Program-made: the position numbers and the translations under genes
Assembly (NCBI RefSeq): GCF_016802725.1
Contig: NC_052669.1
Location: 18,009,770-18,073,769 of the forward strand
Source: Solenopsis invicta
Taxonomy: Eukaryota; Arthropoda; Insecta; Hymenoptera; Formicidae
Length of the DNA stretch: 64,000 nucleotides
Direction: 5' to 3'
Shown: positions 44,719 to 57,572 of the stretch, in pieces
Numbering within the stretch: position 1 is the stretch's first letter
How the letters are laid out: each line of letters begins with the position of its first letter
Notes under the pieces: generated by a model
Told to the model about the DNA's origin: nothing
Seen by the model: only the letters and a program-made list of their open reading frames with translations
Database searches by the model: none

Positions 44719-46499
44719 GAATGATAATCGTAAATTTGAGAATTAAAACTAAGACTGCAGTAAAAAAGTATTCAATTAAAAAAAATTAAATTTGGATTAA
44801 AAAAATTATTGTTTTATATATTTGCAAAATTGTATGTTTATTTTAAAACTTTTTAATTTTGTAAAAAAATATTGATTAATACAAAAAAATGATTTCTTTA
44901 AATTAAGATAATTTTATTTGTTAAACAAAAAATATGTATTTCAGTTAAATAAACAATATTTTAAACTATAAAATGTATTGTATTTTGTATTTTTTCTTGT
45001 AACCGAATTAATTAATAAGTAAGATAAATGCATAATAAATATAAATAAATTTAAGTGTGTATATTTTTATTCAATCATTTGATACTTGTTTCAAATAACA
45101 AATTTATTCAAAATACATATTGTATTAATAACTTGGAGGCAGATCTGACAGAACAAAACACTTCTTGAGAAAAATGAAAAATACACATTATAGAAAAGTA
45201 GTAAAACAAAAATAGATTTAATAACGCGCAATCGGTCTAATTAGCTTAGTTTGGTTACCATATTCATGTGCACTTTGTCCATCATGTGTTATAACACTTG
45301 AAAAATTTGATGCGTAGCATTCGTAATACATGATATGTTATTTTCAACATTAAAAATACACGTAGATTTATTGATACAACTAATATACAATTATTAAACT
45401 ACATAAAATTGCATGAGCATTCTAGTATTTATTAAATTACCTTAAATTAAAAATTAAATATATTTTTTCTTTTGCAATTTTCTTTTTTTCTCGTTATTAT
45501 ACCACTCTGTACTTTACTAATTTATTAATGTATTATATTGTTTTCTTTATTACATTGTTTTTAGATTTGAAATTCTGATAGCAACGTTGAAATAAGTGCA
45601 AATAACATGCCAGCAACAAACAAACATGTTGCTGTGGGTAACACCCGATTGTCCATGTCACTTATTGGCTATAATATGTATATAAAAACTTAATCAAATT
45701 TTGAAAATAAATTTAATATGTTGGTTTTTCTGAAAAATATTGAATTATTTATAATTTTTGTAACCGTAACGTTTTTAAAAACATTTTTTTTATAATAAAA
45801 AATTTTTTTTAAAGTGTTAATAAAATATTACTTTGCTCATTGTGTCGACGTAAAAAGGTGGTTTTGCACAACACACCATGTCTATACGTCCATCACTTCG
45901 CGTGAAGACCATTTATACGCACCGTTTCTAATACATTATATTTATCTTATTTGTAAAAATTAAATTTTTGCGACAATCGCGAGTATTATTTATTCTTGTT
46001 TAATGTTTAGCAAATAACATGATGGAATAATTCCATGTCCATAGACATTTCTGACTGGGGCGGTTTTAATTTTTATCAACAAATTTTTTAGCCAAATCGC
46101 CCTCGAAAATGTGTCATAATTATACATACGCTTACTTATATATATTTGGTAACAATTGTTTAATAATCTCTAAATTATAATTATTTGAGGAATGATTTAA
46201 TAATTAAATAATACTTTTTAGATTATATGCTTAGATTATGAACCGTCAAATATATAACGTTCGCAATTAATCATCTCTACAACTTAATGAAAAAATTAAC
46301 GTTAAACCAATACATTCCTAGTAATAAATAAATGCGGCAAATCAAATTGTCAAATGTAAAATCTTCTTTTCTTTTTTATTGATATATAATAATTATACCA
46401 TTATGTACGTTAGTTTTAAATATATGTTATGCTAGTTTTTATTTAAAAAAATTTAATTGTTAAAATTTATTTCATTTCTTCCTTAAATTGACCCGTCTT
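44719..46499. other. AT-rich intergenic stretch
   Basis: No gene, RNA or clear repeat boundary is recognised across 1.8 kb. No open frame of note. Confidence 0.5.
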
Positions 46500-46790
46500 G
46501 TTGAACGCCTCCTCCTAGTAAAAGATCACGCGAGGTCCGATCACGAGTTAAAGAGATTCGTTTCTCTGACTCAAATGAGGATCGCACGATTTTTGGAAAG
46601 GCGTCAAAACGTCTCGTGACACGGTGATCCCATTTCCAGAGTCATAAAAGTGCGTTCGTCCTCGTGTCGTACGTCCGTCTAGTACGACTACGAGTTTAAA
46701 GATTCTGTTGCGTCCTTCCCCGCCTACCCTAAATTCCAGATGGCTTTTCCTTAACCATCTTTCCTTAAAAGCTGGACATAACAAAATTAT
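46500..46790 (+). repeat. LTR-like repeat, related to 9640-9921
   Basis: It ends GCTGGACATAACA, similar to the end of the solo LTR, and shares several blocks with it. Its left edge is not defined. It directly abuts hAT coding sequence. Confidence 0.55.
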
Positions 46791-47735
46791 TCAGACCATT
46801 TATAATTTCTTTTCCGCTTCAACGAAAAGGTGGAGTGTATTAAATAATCACATTTCGAAATTAACATTAAAGCCTTTTTCCGATACTAGCTGGGAATCTC
46901 AAATCGATGCTCTAAAACCTTTACGATATCAGATTGGAGAGATTTACGATGCATTATTCGAAATATTTGAAGATTCTAAGACAGATCATTTGGCAAAACA
47001 TGAAGCTCAAGTTCTATGTCTAAAAATAAAAGATTTTCAATTTTTGTGTTCTGTCACGTTATGGCATGACCTCTTGAGTCACATTAATGTTGTAAATAAA
47101 TTACTTCAAAGTACAACTAAAAATATCGCTTCAACTTTAAAAGTATTTGATAATACTTTAATTTATATTAAAAATCTTCGCACAGATGAGGGATTCGAAG
47201 AAATTGTAGCAACTGCTGTTGAGTTAGCAGAAACTGCCTTGAAATACCGGCGGAATTTAAAGAAAGCTCAGAAATTTGAAAAAGAAGAAAAACAAAGCAA
47301 TTTGACTATGAAGCCCAAGATGAACTAGTACAGAATCTTAAAGATAAATTTAAAATTAATTTCTGTAATGTGATTTTGGATACATCTATTACATCAATAG
47401 AAGACAGATATAAACAATTAGAGAAACATAATAAACATTTTGAATTTCTTTATAATTTACATAATTTAAAAGATATGGAAACAGATACATTGAAAGTGTG
47501 CTGTTCTAACTTGGAGTTTTTTTTGACACACGGTGACAACAAAGATATCGCTTCGGTTGATTTGTTTATTGAATTAAAAATTTTGAAAGACAGTTTCTTT
47601 TCAAAAATTAAAGATTTGAAAAATCTGTTGGGTATATTGACTTACGTGTATTCCAATAATCTTGAACCATCCTTTCCAAATATTTGCATGTCTCTTCGAA
47701 TTTTGAATACAATGCCTATATCTGTTAGGTGAAAC
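46782..47735 (+). pseudogene. ZMYM1-like hAT transposase fragment
   Basis: Frame 1 (to 47328) includes NFFSASTKRWSVL, DTSWESQIDALKPLRYQIGE and LWHDLLSHINVVNKLLQST. After a frameshift near 47295 another frame continues (FDYEAQDELVQNL ... LRILNTMPISVR) to a stop. The order and motifs match the central and C-terminal part of ZMYM1-like hAT proteins common in insects and vertebrates. The N-terminus is cut by the LTR-like repeat, and the family's dimerisation end (SAERSFS) is missing. Not functional. Confidence 0.8.
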
Positions 47736-48533
47736 TTAAAGGAAGTCCACGCAGCATTTCTCGTTTTCGACTGCCCTGCTTTGGAGTAGAAAGAGCTTTA
47801 TTTACGATCGATCGGAAGACTTTGTCCCCTTTTTATAAGGAACAAGTCTGTGGTATTATTTTTATCATTTAAGCAAATTTCTAACGTAAGTCGTTACAAT
47901 TATAAACATAATTACGGTTAAATTAATTATGAAATTAGTTCTTTGTAAAAATTATGTTGGTTGTTTTACAAAATCTATCGCGCGCTTATCATGCCTTTGC
48001 CTGATAAAATACGGCAATATTAAAGCGAGAATATTACATCGTATATTAGACAGAAAAATCTATTGTAAAATAACAAAATTTTCTTTTTAGCATGCTCTTT
48101 TAATATTTAGCTTTTACCTTTTACCTGAGATATTATCGATCTCTGTTATTTTCTCACCGATCATCCAACTACGATGAGAAGATGAACGATCATCCAACTA
48201 CGATGAGAAGATATCTTTGTACATATAAATATATATTCTTTCTAAGTGTAGTTTTAATTAAATTATTATATATCTATTTGATATACGTATATGTTGCCAA
48301 AACGGGCATAAGTACTTGAGAAGCCGGAGATGATAAACAAAGTATAAGAGAAAAATTAGAAATGAAGTTTGGATACACAAAAGTCTTATATGTTGTGAAA
48401 GATTCTTTATATATCGATATTTTTTATTCGTGGTTATCAATATCGCAATGGTTATAAAAGCATTTGAAAGGATTCTAATTGTTAATTCTGACATTTATAT
48501 AATTTAGTATATATTAAAATAAGATAGACCGTG
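47736..48533. other. AT-rich stretch with a short tandem repeat
   Basis: Besides the 29-bp tandem repeat at 48158-48212, nothing is recognised. Confidence 0.5.
48158..48212. repeat. 29-bp tandem repeat, about 1.9 copies
   Basis: The unit CGATCATCCAACTACGATGA followed by GAAGATGAA is directly repeated. Confidence 0.9.
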
Positions 48534-49545
48534 TCCAGATAACGTTAAATATTCATAAAATGTTTGATTCGTATTTCAAATGTTCTAATGTATATCTCAA
48601 GCGACACAGATTTAAAATACGTTTAATAAACATTAAAAATCAATTTTAAACGTTTGAATGGAAAAACAAACGTTTAAAATTTTATAAATTCATTAAAATA
48701 TTAATACGTATAAAAACATTTTAGAAGATTTTATATTTTTATGTTTTTTTGCTAGCTTGTAATATCGTTTTTATACGATATATTTCGACAATTTAATAAA
48801 CATTAAATAGATGTTAAAAACGTTTAATAAATGTTTTTATAAAATCTTAAAAATCTTAAAAATCTTAAAAATATATTTTTGAAACATTCATTAAATTTAA
48901 ATGGTTTGCTTGAAAGTAGTGAAAGAATGTTTACGAAATGTTCATATGTTAATAAAATACTTCGAACGATACGCATCCCAGCCACCAGATATATACAGCA
49001 GAGTTATATTTCTTGTAAATAAAAATTATATGAGCTCAAAATTAGGAAAGTTACTTTTTAAAACTGCACTTGCTTGTTACTTAAGTAACAATTCATTACT
49101 TTTTTGTTACTTTTTAATGCTAAAAATAAGATCAAATTAAACATGAAATTTACTTTTCTAATGTTCTTTAAAATATAAAATTAAAACTATGTTATATTTT
49201 TAAAAAAAGATAATATTATATTCTGTATCTTGAATTGGCGAGACCAAGAAAAGTTTAAGAGAAATATTTAATATCTCTCAAAATGCAAATTAAAAAATTT
49301 GATTAAATTTATAAATTTAAGCAAATTCAAAGAATTTCAGCAAATTTTCATTACACCTTCAGTCTTGTGTTTAAAAATTTTAACATGATAATTTCAGACT
49401 TAAAATCATTCTTAAAATATATGTGACAATAAGAGATTGATTTACATTATCTTAAAACTTAACTTACCCCAATAGTATCTCTTAAAAATGTCCATAAAAC
49501 ACCCTAAAAATATAATAATGTTTTATGGATATTTTGTTATCTGAG
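48534..49545. mobile_element. Candidate nonautonomous element with (T/C)CCAGATAAC-type ends
   Basis: The left end TCCAGATAACGTTAAATATT (48534) and the right end, reversed, CTCAGATAACAAAATATCCA (49545) are imperfect inverted repeats. The left half is packed with AAACGTTTAATAAACATT-like motifs. No coding capacity is recognised. The target duplication is unclear. Confidence 0.5.
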
Positions 49546-49559
49546 TTAAGATAATATTG

Positions 49560-49735
49560 TACAATTCGCACCCAAGTTATCATTTGAGACTACTTAGAAC
49601 TTGATGGATTCAGCCGTTACTCTGATAATATCTGGTACTCGGAAGTCGCTGGTTCGCGTAAAGAGATGCGGTTTCTCTTGCTACGTGTTCATTTGGCGCG
49701 AAACATTACCGAGTCTCTTGATCTTAAATATAACA
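49560..49735 (+). repeat. Dispersed repeat, copy A (also at 61340)
   Basis: Shared with 61340-61525: CAATTCG-CCCAAG-TATC, TTGAGACTACT-AGAACTTGAT, TTCAG--GTTACT, GCGTAAA-GAG and GCCTCTTGATCT-like blocks. Class unknown. Confidence 0.6.
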
Positions 49736-50558
49736 ACAGACTATATATAAGTACTGACGATTAAATATACAATGGAAATTATGTTACAAATAAATATCAT
49801 CAAAGCTCAAAGCGTCAAAAGTAATCCTTAAATTTATTACTGTTACTAAAAATATATAATTACATTATTTGGAAAAAATCCGTTATTAAAAAGAAATTAA
49901 TAACTGAAACGGCGTTGTAAGTAACGCGTTATTTTCTGCATATAGGATAGATATAGTCCGTATCCTAACGAAAGTATTTCTCGAAGGTGAACCTCCAAAA
50001 TTGAGCTTCAACATGAAAGTAAATGAAATGTATTTGACAGTTTCATTTAGTTTTGTTGAAAGTTAATTTAGAAAGAGTAGATTTCTGAGAGAATGACAAT
50101 TTTTTGAAACATACGGAACATTCTCTGAATGCATAAAAATTATTCCATATTTCCCCTCAATATTCTTAAAAAATTCAAAATTTTACTGACATTTGAATAT
50201 TGCTTTTACATTCTTTAAGTATTTTGAGATAGGCCGTAACATTCTTAAAATGTTACTTTTTAACTTCATGAACATTTCGTGAATACTTCAGAAATATTTA
50301 ACAATAGCTAGATGCGAGTTGGTTTATGCAAACAAATGCAATTTAAATGCAATAAAATGGGTAATATTGCACTTAAATATTGTCCGCAATAAATTAGATG
50401 ATAACTATAAACGTGGCATATTCTTATAATACGTAAGTGAATGAGAAGTGTGCAGTCTTAACTTTTATCTTTTTATTCTACTTACAAGGGAAACCTGCAA
50501 GCGATACATCATCGATTTTAATAAAATTTTATGAGTGTGTGATATTCACTGATTACTA
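49736..50558. other. AT-rich stretch
   Basis: No gene recognised. Confidence 0.4.
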
Positions 50559-51041
50559 CAGTAAAACTGTAAGTTTAGGCATTCTCGAAAAAATCACGAT
50601 TAAATATTTACAGCACCTATAATACCGTTACAGAAGAAATCTTGTCGTTCTTTTTCATTTGAACTAGCGCTCATTGACACTCCTGAAATATTCATATTGT
50701 CAATAAATGAGCACAAATATTTTTTGCGAAATACATGTTCGTGGGAACAAGTTTAACTCGAAATACGACTGTGTTGAGATTATGTTGTTATTATCAATTT
50801 TTTCGTTAGACAAGGAGTTTTGTATACAAGCTAACAATAAGGTCTGGACAAAACAAATAACAAAAGCACAACCGTTTTACTCGGAGATCGTTGTAGGTGT
50901 AACGATTTATAGAAACACTTACTATTACGTAACGGTAAAGTCCTATAGTAACATTCTTCTGTAACAGTGCTATAGATGCTGGAAATATTTAATCGTCATT
51001 TTCTCGAGAATACCTAAATATCGCAACTTACGGTTTTACTG
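50559..51041. mobile_element. Tc1/mariner-type MITE with about 85-bp inverted ends
   Basis: It starts CAGTAAAACTGTAAGTT and ends with the complement of CAGTAAAACCGTAAGTT; TA flanks both (50557-50558 and 51042-51043). The inverted similarity extends through CATTCTCGAAAAAATCACG and ATTAAATATTTACAGC-type blocks to GTTACAGAAGAA. It is 483 bp with no transposase motif. Confidence 0.8.
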
Positions 51042-51043
51042 TA

Positions 51044-52149
51044 GTACCGCGTAAGTGAATACTGCACACCCATAAAATATTATTAAAATCGGCGATATTG
51101 CTGCTGGCAAGTATCCCTTGTTAGTTGTAATGCGATAATTAATTATCAGTTAGATTTAATCAGAAAATATAAATTTTAAATGCCCAATTTTATGTTTCCC
51201 TTTTAAAGGGGAAATAGCGTGCAAGATATCATGGAATATTTATCGTTCGTTCCATTTATCTTGCAATTATCTTGTGATATAATTCTATTTTGGTGTATCC
51301 AAGTGAAATGCATATCAGTGTACCGATAACGTACAACTGATATTTAGATTGAGAAGTGCGATCGTATGTATTCTAACAATAAGTCTACAAAAAGATTCGC
51401 AGGATAAATACAAATAATAGAATAAATTTGTCAGTAAGGTAAGACAGTGATCAGTGTGATAATACCGTGATATGCATTGTTAATATTGTCGACAATTACA
51501 AAAGATATTTTAATAAAGGTTTCACTACACTTTATTGTAGTCACAGACGTAAACTATATCGTATAATATAGAAACACTCGTTCTACTGCTCCTCCATTCA
51601 AGTTGGGAAGTAATATAAACGTAAAAATGTAAAATCCGACATATATTGCCTTGCATGCTTGACAATCTAAAGTCAGTCATGTAATTCACGGATCAACGTG
51701 AAGGAACACTAATCACGTATTACACGGAGCACACTTATTTATTCTTACGATTACTTCGTAAGGGTATTTTTTCTATTGTTTAAAGGCGTTTCAGAAATCA
51801 TTACATCTTAAAAAGACACGTTTCATTAAATTGTTTTATTTCCGTTTCCGTTTTTTAAATACTTGGAAATACGTTCATATTTACAAAACACTGAAACGTT
51901 TATGTTAAGTGAAATCTTTAACTTTAATGTTTTAAATCTAACACACCGTTTTTAAAACTAAAATTTTTATTTTATAAACGGAGACAGAAATAGAATGTTT
52001 TAACATCTTATAATTGAACACTTGTTTCTTCAGCGTAACAGTTTTGCACATTGCTCCACAATGTTAACGCTCTGTAAATATATAATGTATTTCCGCGATG
52101 GACCGCAGAATTTATGAATTTTTGTAATAACTTTTGTTAATTCTCTCTA
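51044..52149. other. AT-rich stretch
   Basis: Nothing recognised apart from scattered CGTTTT motifs near 51780-51990. Confidence 0.4.
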
Positions 52150-52659
52150 ACTTTTCGCGCTCGAACGATTTCCCAAACGGACGGTATGATCCAGTAGCAT
52201 CCGCCGAGGAACTGCAGCAACGCGACCACTCGAAGACACCTGCGTTTTCACCTGCAATCGTCAAATCATAAATTTGATAAATGTCTTTGGTCGTAAGGTT
52301 TACCTTGTTATTGTCATATTAGGCGTATTGCGTGTACCAAAGAAGCGAAATTTATAAAACTCTGTAAACTATAAGAAGAAAAAGAGAAAACAAATAAAGA
52401 TCAATATTATGAGAGACACGTACTGTGCACGAAGCAGAAGGCCAGAACACCCAATCCGACAATAGTGGAGAACAATCTGTGCGAGCGATGCAGTACATCG
52501 CAGAGTGTTAGGTCTTGGCAGGCGAACAGACCGCTAATATCAATTCCTCCGAGTAGCGACCACGTTAGAAACCAATAGTAGTCATATGTATAAGTTAAGT
52601 CTAAACGCGAGAACAATTTGCTCTTAAAATTTTCCCTCAATCACGGTAGTTGTGGAACA

Positions 52660-52760
52660 ACATAAATTTTGAATTTTATTATATTTTTAATAAAATTTAG
52701 TAAAATTTTAATAACATTTAGTTAAATTTTTACTAAAATATAGTAAAATTCTTCAAAGTT
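52660..52760. repeat. ATTTAGTAAAATTTT motif array
   Basis: Several near copies of TAAAATTTAGTAAAATTTT, in an intron of the MFS pseudogene. It resembles the subterminal arrays of other elements here, but no termini were found. Confidence 0.5.
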
Positions 52761-53831
52761 TAAATTGTCTCAAGATTACCATAATATTTTGAGGATAAAT
52801 TCTATTATAAGAGAACACTTTTTTTCTGTGGATATGACGTCGATAAGAATCAAAATGACGTAACGAGTTTTGTCTTTTGTAGTAAAAATGTCTTTTTACA
52901 AAAAATTTCAAATGAATAAGTCTACTTTAATTAGGTATTAATGTGAGAGTTTATATTGAACTCTTATGTTGAAATGAAAAGAAATGAGTATTGAAGAAGT
53001 GAAACGAGCATGTCCTCTGCAGTCACCTGTAAGGGGATGCTCGCTGCGGAGTTGGGAATCGTACGGCCAGAGTGCCCAACGCGGTAGGGACAAAGGCGAT
53101 CGTCATCAGCAGAAACCCTGGGGGGACCTCAGGCCGGTGTCCGCGAGGAAAAAGTGCGTGAACGCTGGCACAAGGGTAAAACCGACGGACGTAGCGATAT
53201 TTTTCAGCATCAGCGCCAATGCTGCGGCAGTCGCACTTTGAAATGTCTCCTCTCAATACGGTTTCGCTTTCGACGATTACGAAAGTTGCTCCTGTGCCCA
53301 TTACCGCACCGGCGCTTAAACCGATTAAATATGCGCCTACTCAGCCGTCCAGAAGCTATTAAGCCAATAGTGAGAAGAGCCACGCCGATGAGGCCAACTA
53401 GTCGAGGTATCGACGCCAACTCTGTGATGGCCTTGGTTCACGGATCTGAAAGATCGAGCGAAAGTGAAAGTGATAAAGAGCCAATGTATCCAGACAAAAT
53501 TCTTATTTATTTCATTCTCATACTTATATTTAAAAGAATTTTTCAATTTGACAAACTCCTTCAAAAATTATAGAATAAGAAATCTTAGATTATTTCAGAA
53601 ATTTTGTATATAAAAAAAAAAGACATAAACTTTTTGTATTTTTGAAGTGTTTTAATTTGTATAAAAAAAATCAACAAAATTTGTAAAAGATTAAAATATG
53701 ACATAAATTTTTGAAAAATTCAAAAATGTATGTAAAAATTCTAACAAATTATAGAACAAATGGTTTAATGTTGATGATATAAATTGTGTTATTTGTATAA
53801 GTAATACATAAATTATTAATTAATAAAATTG

Positions 53832-53837
<6 letters not shown>

Positions 53838-53875
<38 letters not shown>

Positions 53876-53893
53876 TATATATATATATATATA
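53838..53893. repeat. (TA)n microsatellite
   Basis: A TA tract on the left of the hAT element. A similar tract follows at 54879-54900. Confidence 0.9.
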
Positions 53894-54878
53894 CAGGGTT
53901 GGGAACGTTACCTTAAAAAAGTAACGTGTTACCGTTATCGTTACTGTTTGTAAAAAGTAACTCGTTACCGTTACCGTTACTAACTTATAAAGGTAACGCG
54001 TTACCGTTACTGTTGCTTGGAAAATAACGATTTGTTACTTTTTGGTGATGTTAAATAGAGATCTTTTAACGTCAAAAAAGTCTATTCAATACGTGATAAA
54101 AAGAAACATTTCATGTTTTTTTTGTTTTACAAAATCCGCACAGAGGAACATAAATACCTTCCTACGTCTTTTCATGCCTTTATCTCATACTTTCTTATGT
54201 TGTCTTCAATACACGTGCAACTTCAGATGTTAAAACATTTATGGCCGGTATTCATAGTAGATTCTTATTTCGAGATCATCTTAAGTAATGTCTTAAGATG
54301 CTGATACGTCTTTCTGATTGGTTAATGGCATCATAAAATGATACTTAAAACGATCTTAAATGTAAGAGTGGACTATGAATATCATATGTACCATATGTCT
54401 CCATGTGTACATTCAAGAATATGATTCTATCACTGAATATAAATCCTATCGCAATTGCGATTCATAATCATATCAAATGATTATGAGTGATAATTAAACA
54501 TAATTGATTAATACAAAAAGTCTACGTTAATTAATGGGGCGAGTGCTGCCAACCATTTCTCCTACGCTGCGCGCGAGCTGCAAATAGTGCCCGTACTGAT
54601 ACCGCTGGCGCGCTGTATGAACGAACGTACTTGTATAATTTGGCAACTACTAATTACGGGCCGAATTCTGTAAAACGCATGTTGGTTACCAAATGTAAAA
54701 CAAGGATAAAATGACGCATCATACGTTTTATGAAACATAGATACTGCCAGCTAAAGTAACGAAAAATAACGACTGAATTCTGTTACCGTTACAGACATAA
54801 AAAAGTAACGCTCGTTACCATAAAAAAGTAACGAAAACGGTAACGGCGTTACAAGTAACGCGTTACTTCCCAACCCTG
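53894..54878. mobile_element. Nonautonomous hAT element (985 bp)
   Basis: It starts CAGGGTTGGGAACGTTAC and ends with the complement of CAGGGTTGGGAAGTAACG. Both ends are full of GTAACG/CGTTAC motifs, as in known hAT families. TATATATA on both sides is consistent with, but cannot prove, the 8-bp duplication. No transposase is encoded. Confidence 0.9.
54247..54382. mobile_element. Possible small MITE nested in the hAT element
   Basis: GGTATTCATAGTAGATTCTTA at the left and, reversed, GATATTCATAGTCCACTCTTA at the right are inverted repeats around 136 bp. Weaker than the other elements. Confidence 0.45.
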
Positions 54879-55329
54879 TATATATATATATATATATATA
54901 TGTATATGTATATGGTTGTATATATAAAATTTAATTTTACTTGGATTTGTAAGGAATTTATTGCATAACATTACATTGAAAGTAAAACTTTATTCTTCTA
55001 ATTAAAAGAAAGGCATTAAAGATCCAATATTTGGGACACTGTAATTCGTTCCAATAATTAGGCTATTTATTTTATAAATTATTATAAGAGAAAAAATGTT
55101 ATCTGAAATAATAGTGATATAAAAACCGAACTCCATGCTAAATTCCAAAAAGGGACGAACGATAAAGGCGGCAGAGTGACCTCGCTCCATAAATTGGAGT
55201 AAAACAAACTGCTGATGGCTAAATATCCCCGCACTATATGCCATACATCGACAGGACGCTAGGTACAGTAATCTGCACATTCTAATAATAAGATATCTGC
55301 ATTTGTACTTTGCAAACATCCTATGAATT

Positions 55330-56896
55330 TATCTATGCACCGTGTGATATCTAGTGAACGCATTACACAGGGCATCGAAAAATATAGCAATAATATCAGA
55401 AATTCTGTACTTACCTATCGAAACAATTCGACGACATGACTCTATATAGAGGAAGGTCAGTGATTATGGAATTTATCTACATAGGGTGTTGAAACATCAT
55501 GATATCTCGTATAATTCACGTTGAATTCTAAGAACAACCGTTAAAATTACTTTGTTACAGTCTATTTAAACATTGTAGAATGGTTACTGGTCATTCGTTG
55601 TATTCTTGTAAAAGTTGCATTTCACTTTTGCGATAGTAAAAATTTTTACAGGTATATACTATCTATGTAATTTTAAGAAGTATATTATATATTAATTTTT
55701 CAAATAAATATACTAAAAATTTTTTGTTTATTCATTACAAGTTCAAACGTTGCGACTCTTCTTTGGAGTCATTATCAGTTTAATAATAACAAAATTAGAA
55801 TGTCAGGTTATCGTTAGTTCAGTGTGCGGACGAGTCACTCGCGGTTTACCGAACACAAAGTGCTTATTTTGCACCGTGTATATTATAAGAGGAGATGATT
55901 TAATCCCTCCTGAAATGCCGACGAGGATCAATGAAACAATGGATAATAAATCAGTGAATCCTTTTTAATCCATAGAGATACAATTCAGATTGCGTTTCAC
56001 TGCAATATGAATGACTAGTCACGTAGGAGTGATTTATAGCGCAGAATATAGGGAGATTAATGCATACGGAATCACATAAATATGTTTCGAAACATTGTAA
56101 ACGAAAACATTTATATTGTAAAACAACTGACAAGTAATGAATTGTACAGCCGTCGCAAAAGAAAATTTTTTAAATAAAATATGCTTTATGAAATTTTCGT
56201 CAAACCTTATTTTGTAACACTTATTTGTGTGTAAAATTTACGAATTTATGCTTTTTTATGAACAAAAGTACCATTTATTACATTGATTATTAGTATTGCT
56301 CAATTTCCCTATTATTACACAGACCCATCTTTTGTTTCTTTCTTCAGTTTTGTAAATTACGTTCATTTTATATACCTGATAAATTTCGACCTATAGGGTG
56401 ATTAGTAAAAACTCTATGGCTGATATTGGTTAGAATTGTGTCGCGTTTACTGAGTTATATATTGTCGCAAAACAAAATGATATTTCACAACCCCCTTTTT
56501 TCCTCTGTATCATATAGCATATTTTCGTTAACGAAAAATCATTGTTCGATTCGTGCGTTCCTCGTATCCGGCAAACTTACGTCGTTTACGACGTAACACC
56601 TGGAACAAAATTATTTTTTACGTATTTCAACGAGTCGTTATTTACGCATCGAACAAAGAAAAAAAAGACTGCATGATGTGATAGCTTTTTTATCAGATAA
56701 AGAACATATCGATACCATTGAGCATGCATTTCTAAGTACCCTGTATTGCGTCTAATTCGAATAATTTTCCGATTTTGTTGTCCAGTTGCTTTTACAATTT
56801 TAATTAAGTTGATTTATTTCAATTTTAACGAGGGAGAATTACGAATATTTAAAAATTTAACAAAAAATCGGACAATGATATTCAGAATCGGATGTG
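55330..56896. other. Intron-like AT-rich stretch of the MFS pseudogene
   Basis: A 72-codon open frame at 55750-55968 (plus) and its antisense have no recognised match. Confidence 0.35.
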
Positions 56897-57252
56897 CACT
56901 AAAAAAAAAGGGTTAAATTAATTTCATTTTTCAATTTTATTTTGACTAAATTTTTTCAGTCTAAATAATTATATATTTACATTATAATTTATATGAATTA
57001 AAATAAATTTTATACATGCTCTTTTTAAATTTAAATATGTATTTCATTTAATACATTTAAATACATAAATAATTTTATATATTTTGAGTATACGGCCTTA
57101 CATATATCAAAATAAGTATTTATATATTTAACTTAACTATATAAATATTTTATGTATTTAGATTATGTTAAAAATATATGTAAATACTTAAATTGAGGAA
57201 ACTTAATCGGTTGATAGAATTTAATGATTGGACAACCGTTTTTTTCTCAGTG
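56897..57252. mobile_element. Candidate MITE with CACTRARAAAAAA ends
   Basis: It starts CACTAAAAAAAAAGGGTTAA and ends, reversed, CACTGAGAAAAAAACGGTTG. Inside are repeated ATGTATTTAAATA-type motifs in both orientations. About 356 bp, without a visible duplication. Confidence 0.5.
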
Positions 57253-57572
57253 TAGGATCATAAAATCTACATTCTGTATGAATGCATGTAAAATTTGGCT
57301 GAAAAAGGTACACGTGCACTGGTCGAACCTGAATAAAGGCAAGAGGCATCTAGAAGAACCAACCACGAGTATTCATTATCTGGAGTTGTCGGTCTGAGTT
57401 CGGGGTACGAAGTGATCTCGTCGAGACGCAGTCGCTCGACGAGTGGCATTTCTCTTCTCGACTCGAAGCTCAACGCGTGTGAATTTATGCAAATAACAAT
57501 GCTCGAAATGAAAAATACGAATTCGCTAAACGACTCCGCGGCACCTCCTCGCTTCGGACAAGTAACAGTCAT

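Larger units (their letters stand above)
52150..57572 (-). pseudogene. MFS transporter (monocarboxylate-transporter-like), decayed
   Basis: Pieces of one membrane protein lie in order on the minus strand. An N-terminal exon (57572 to about 57326: ELRPTTPDNEYSWLVLL) is followed by about 55290-55130 (QITVPSVLSMYGI, then stops), about 53430-52997 (ELASIPRLVGLIGVALLTIG; GAYLIGLSAGAVMGTGATFV; NIATSVGFTLVPAFTHFFLA; FLLMTIAFVPTALGTLAVRF), about 52600-52432 (YWFLTWSLLGGIDIS) and a C-terminal piece near 52230-52155 (VVALLQFLGGCYWIIPSVWE). The series of short hydrophobic segments fits an MFS carrier for small organic acids at the plasma membrane. Exon 1 needs one base removed to join exon 2. Exon 2 has stops, and exon 3 changes frame at least twice. 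The N-terminal PDNEYSW replaces the usual PDGGWGW of MCTs. Family placement is moderate. Confidence 0.55.

Noticed and set aside
55750..55968. 72-codon frame, possible extra exon
   Set aside because: Neither strand gives a recognisable protein and it does not fit the order of the MFS pieces.
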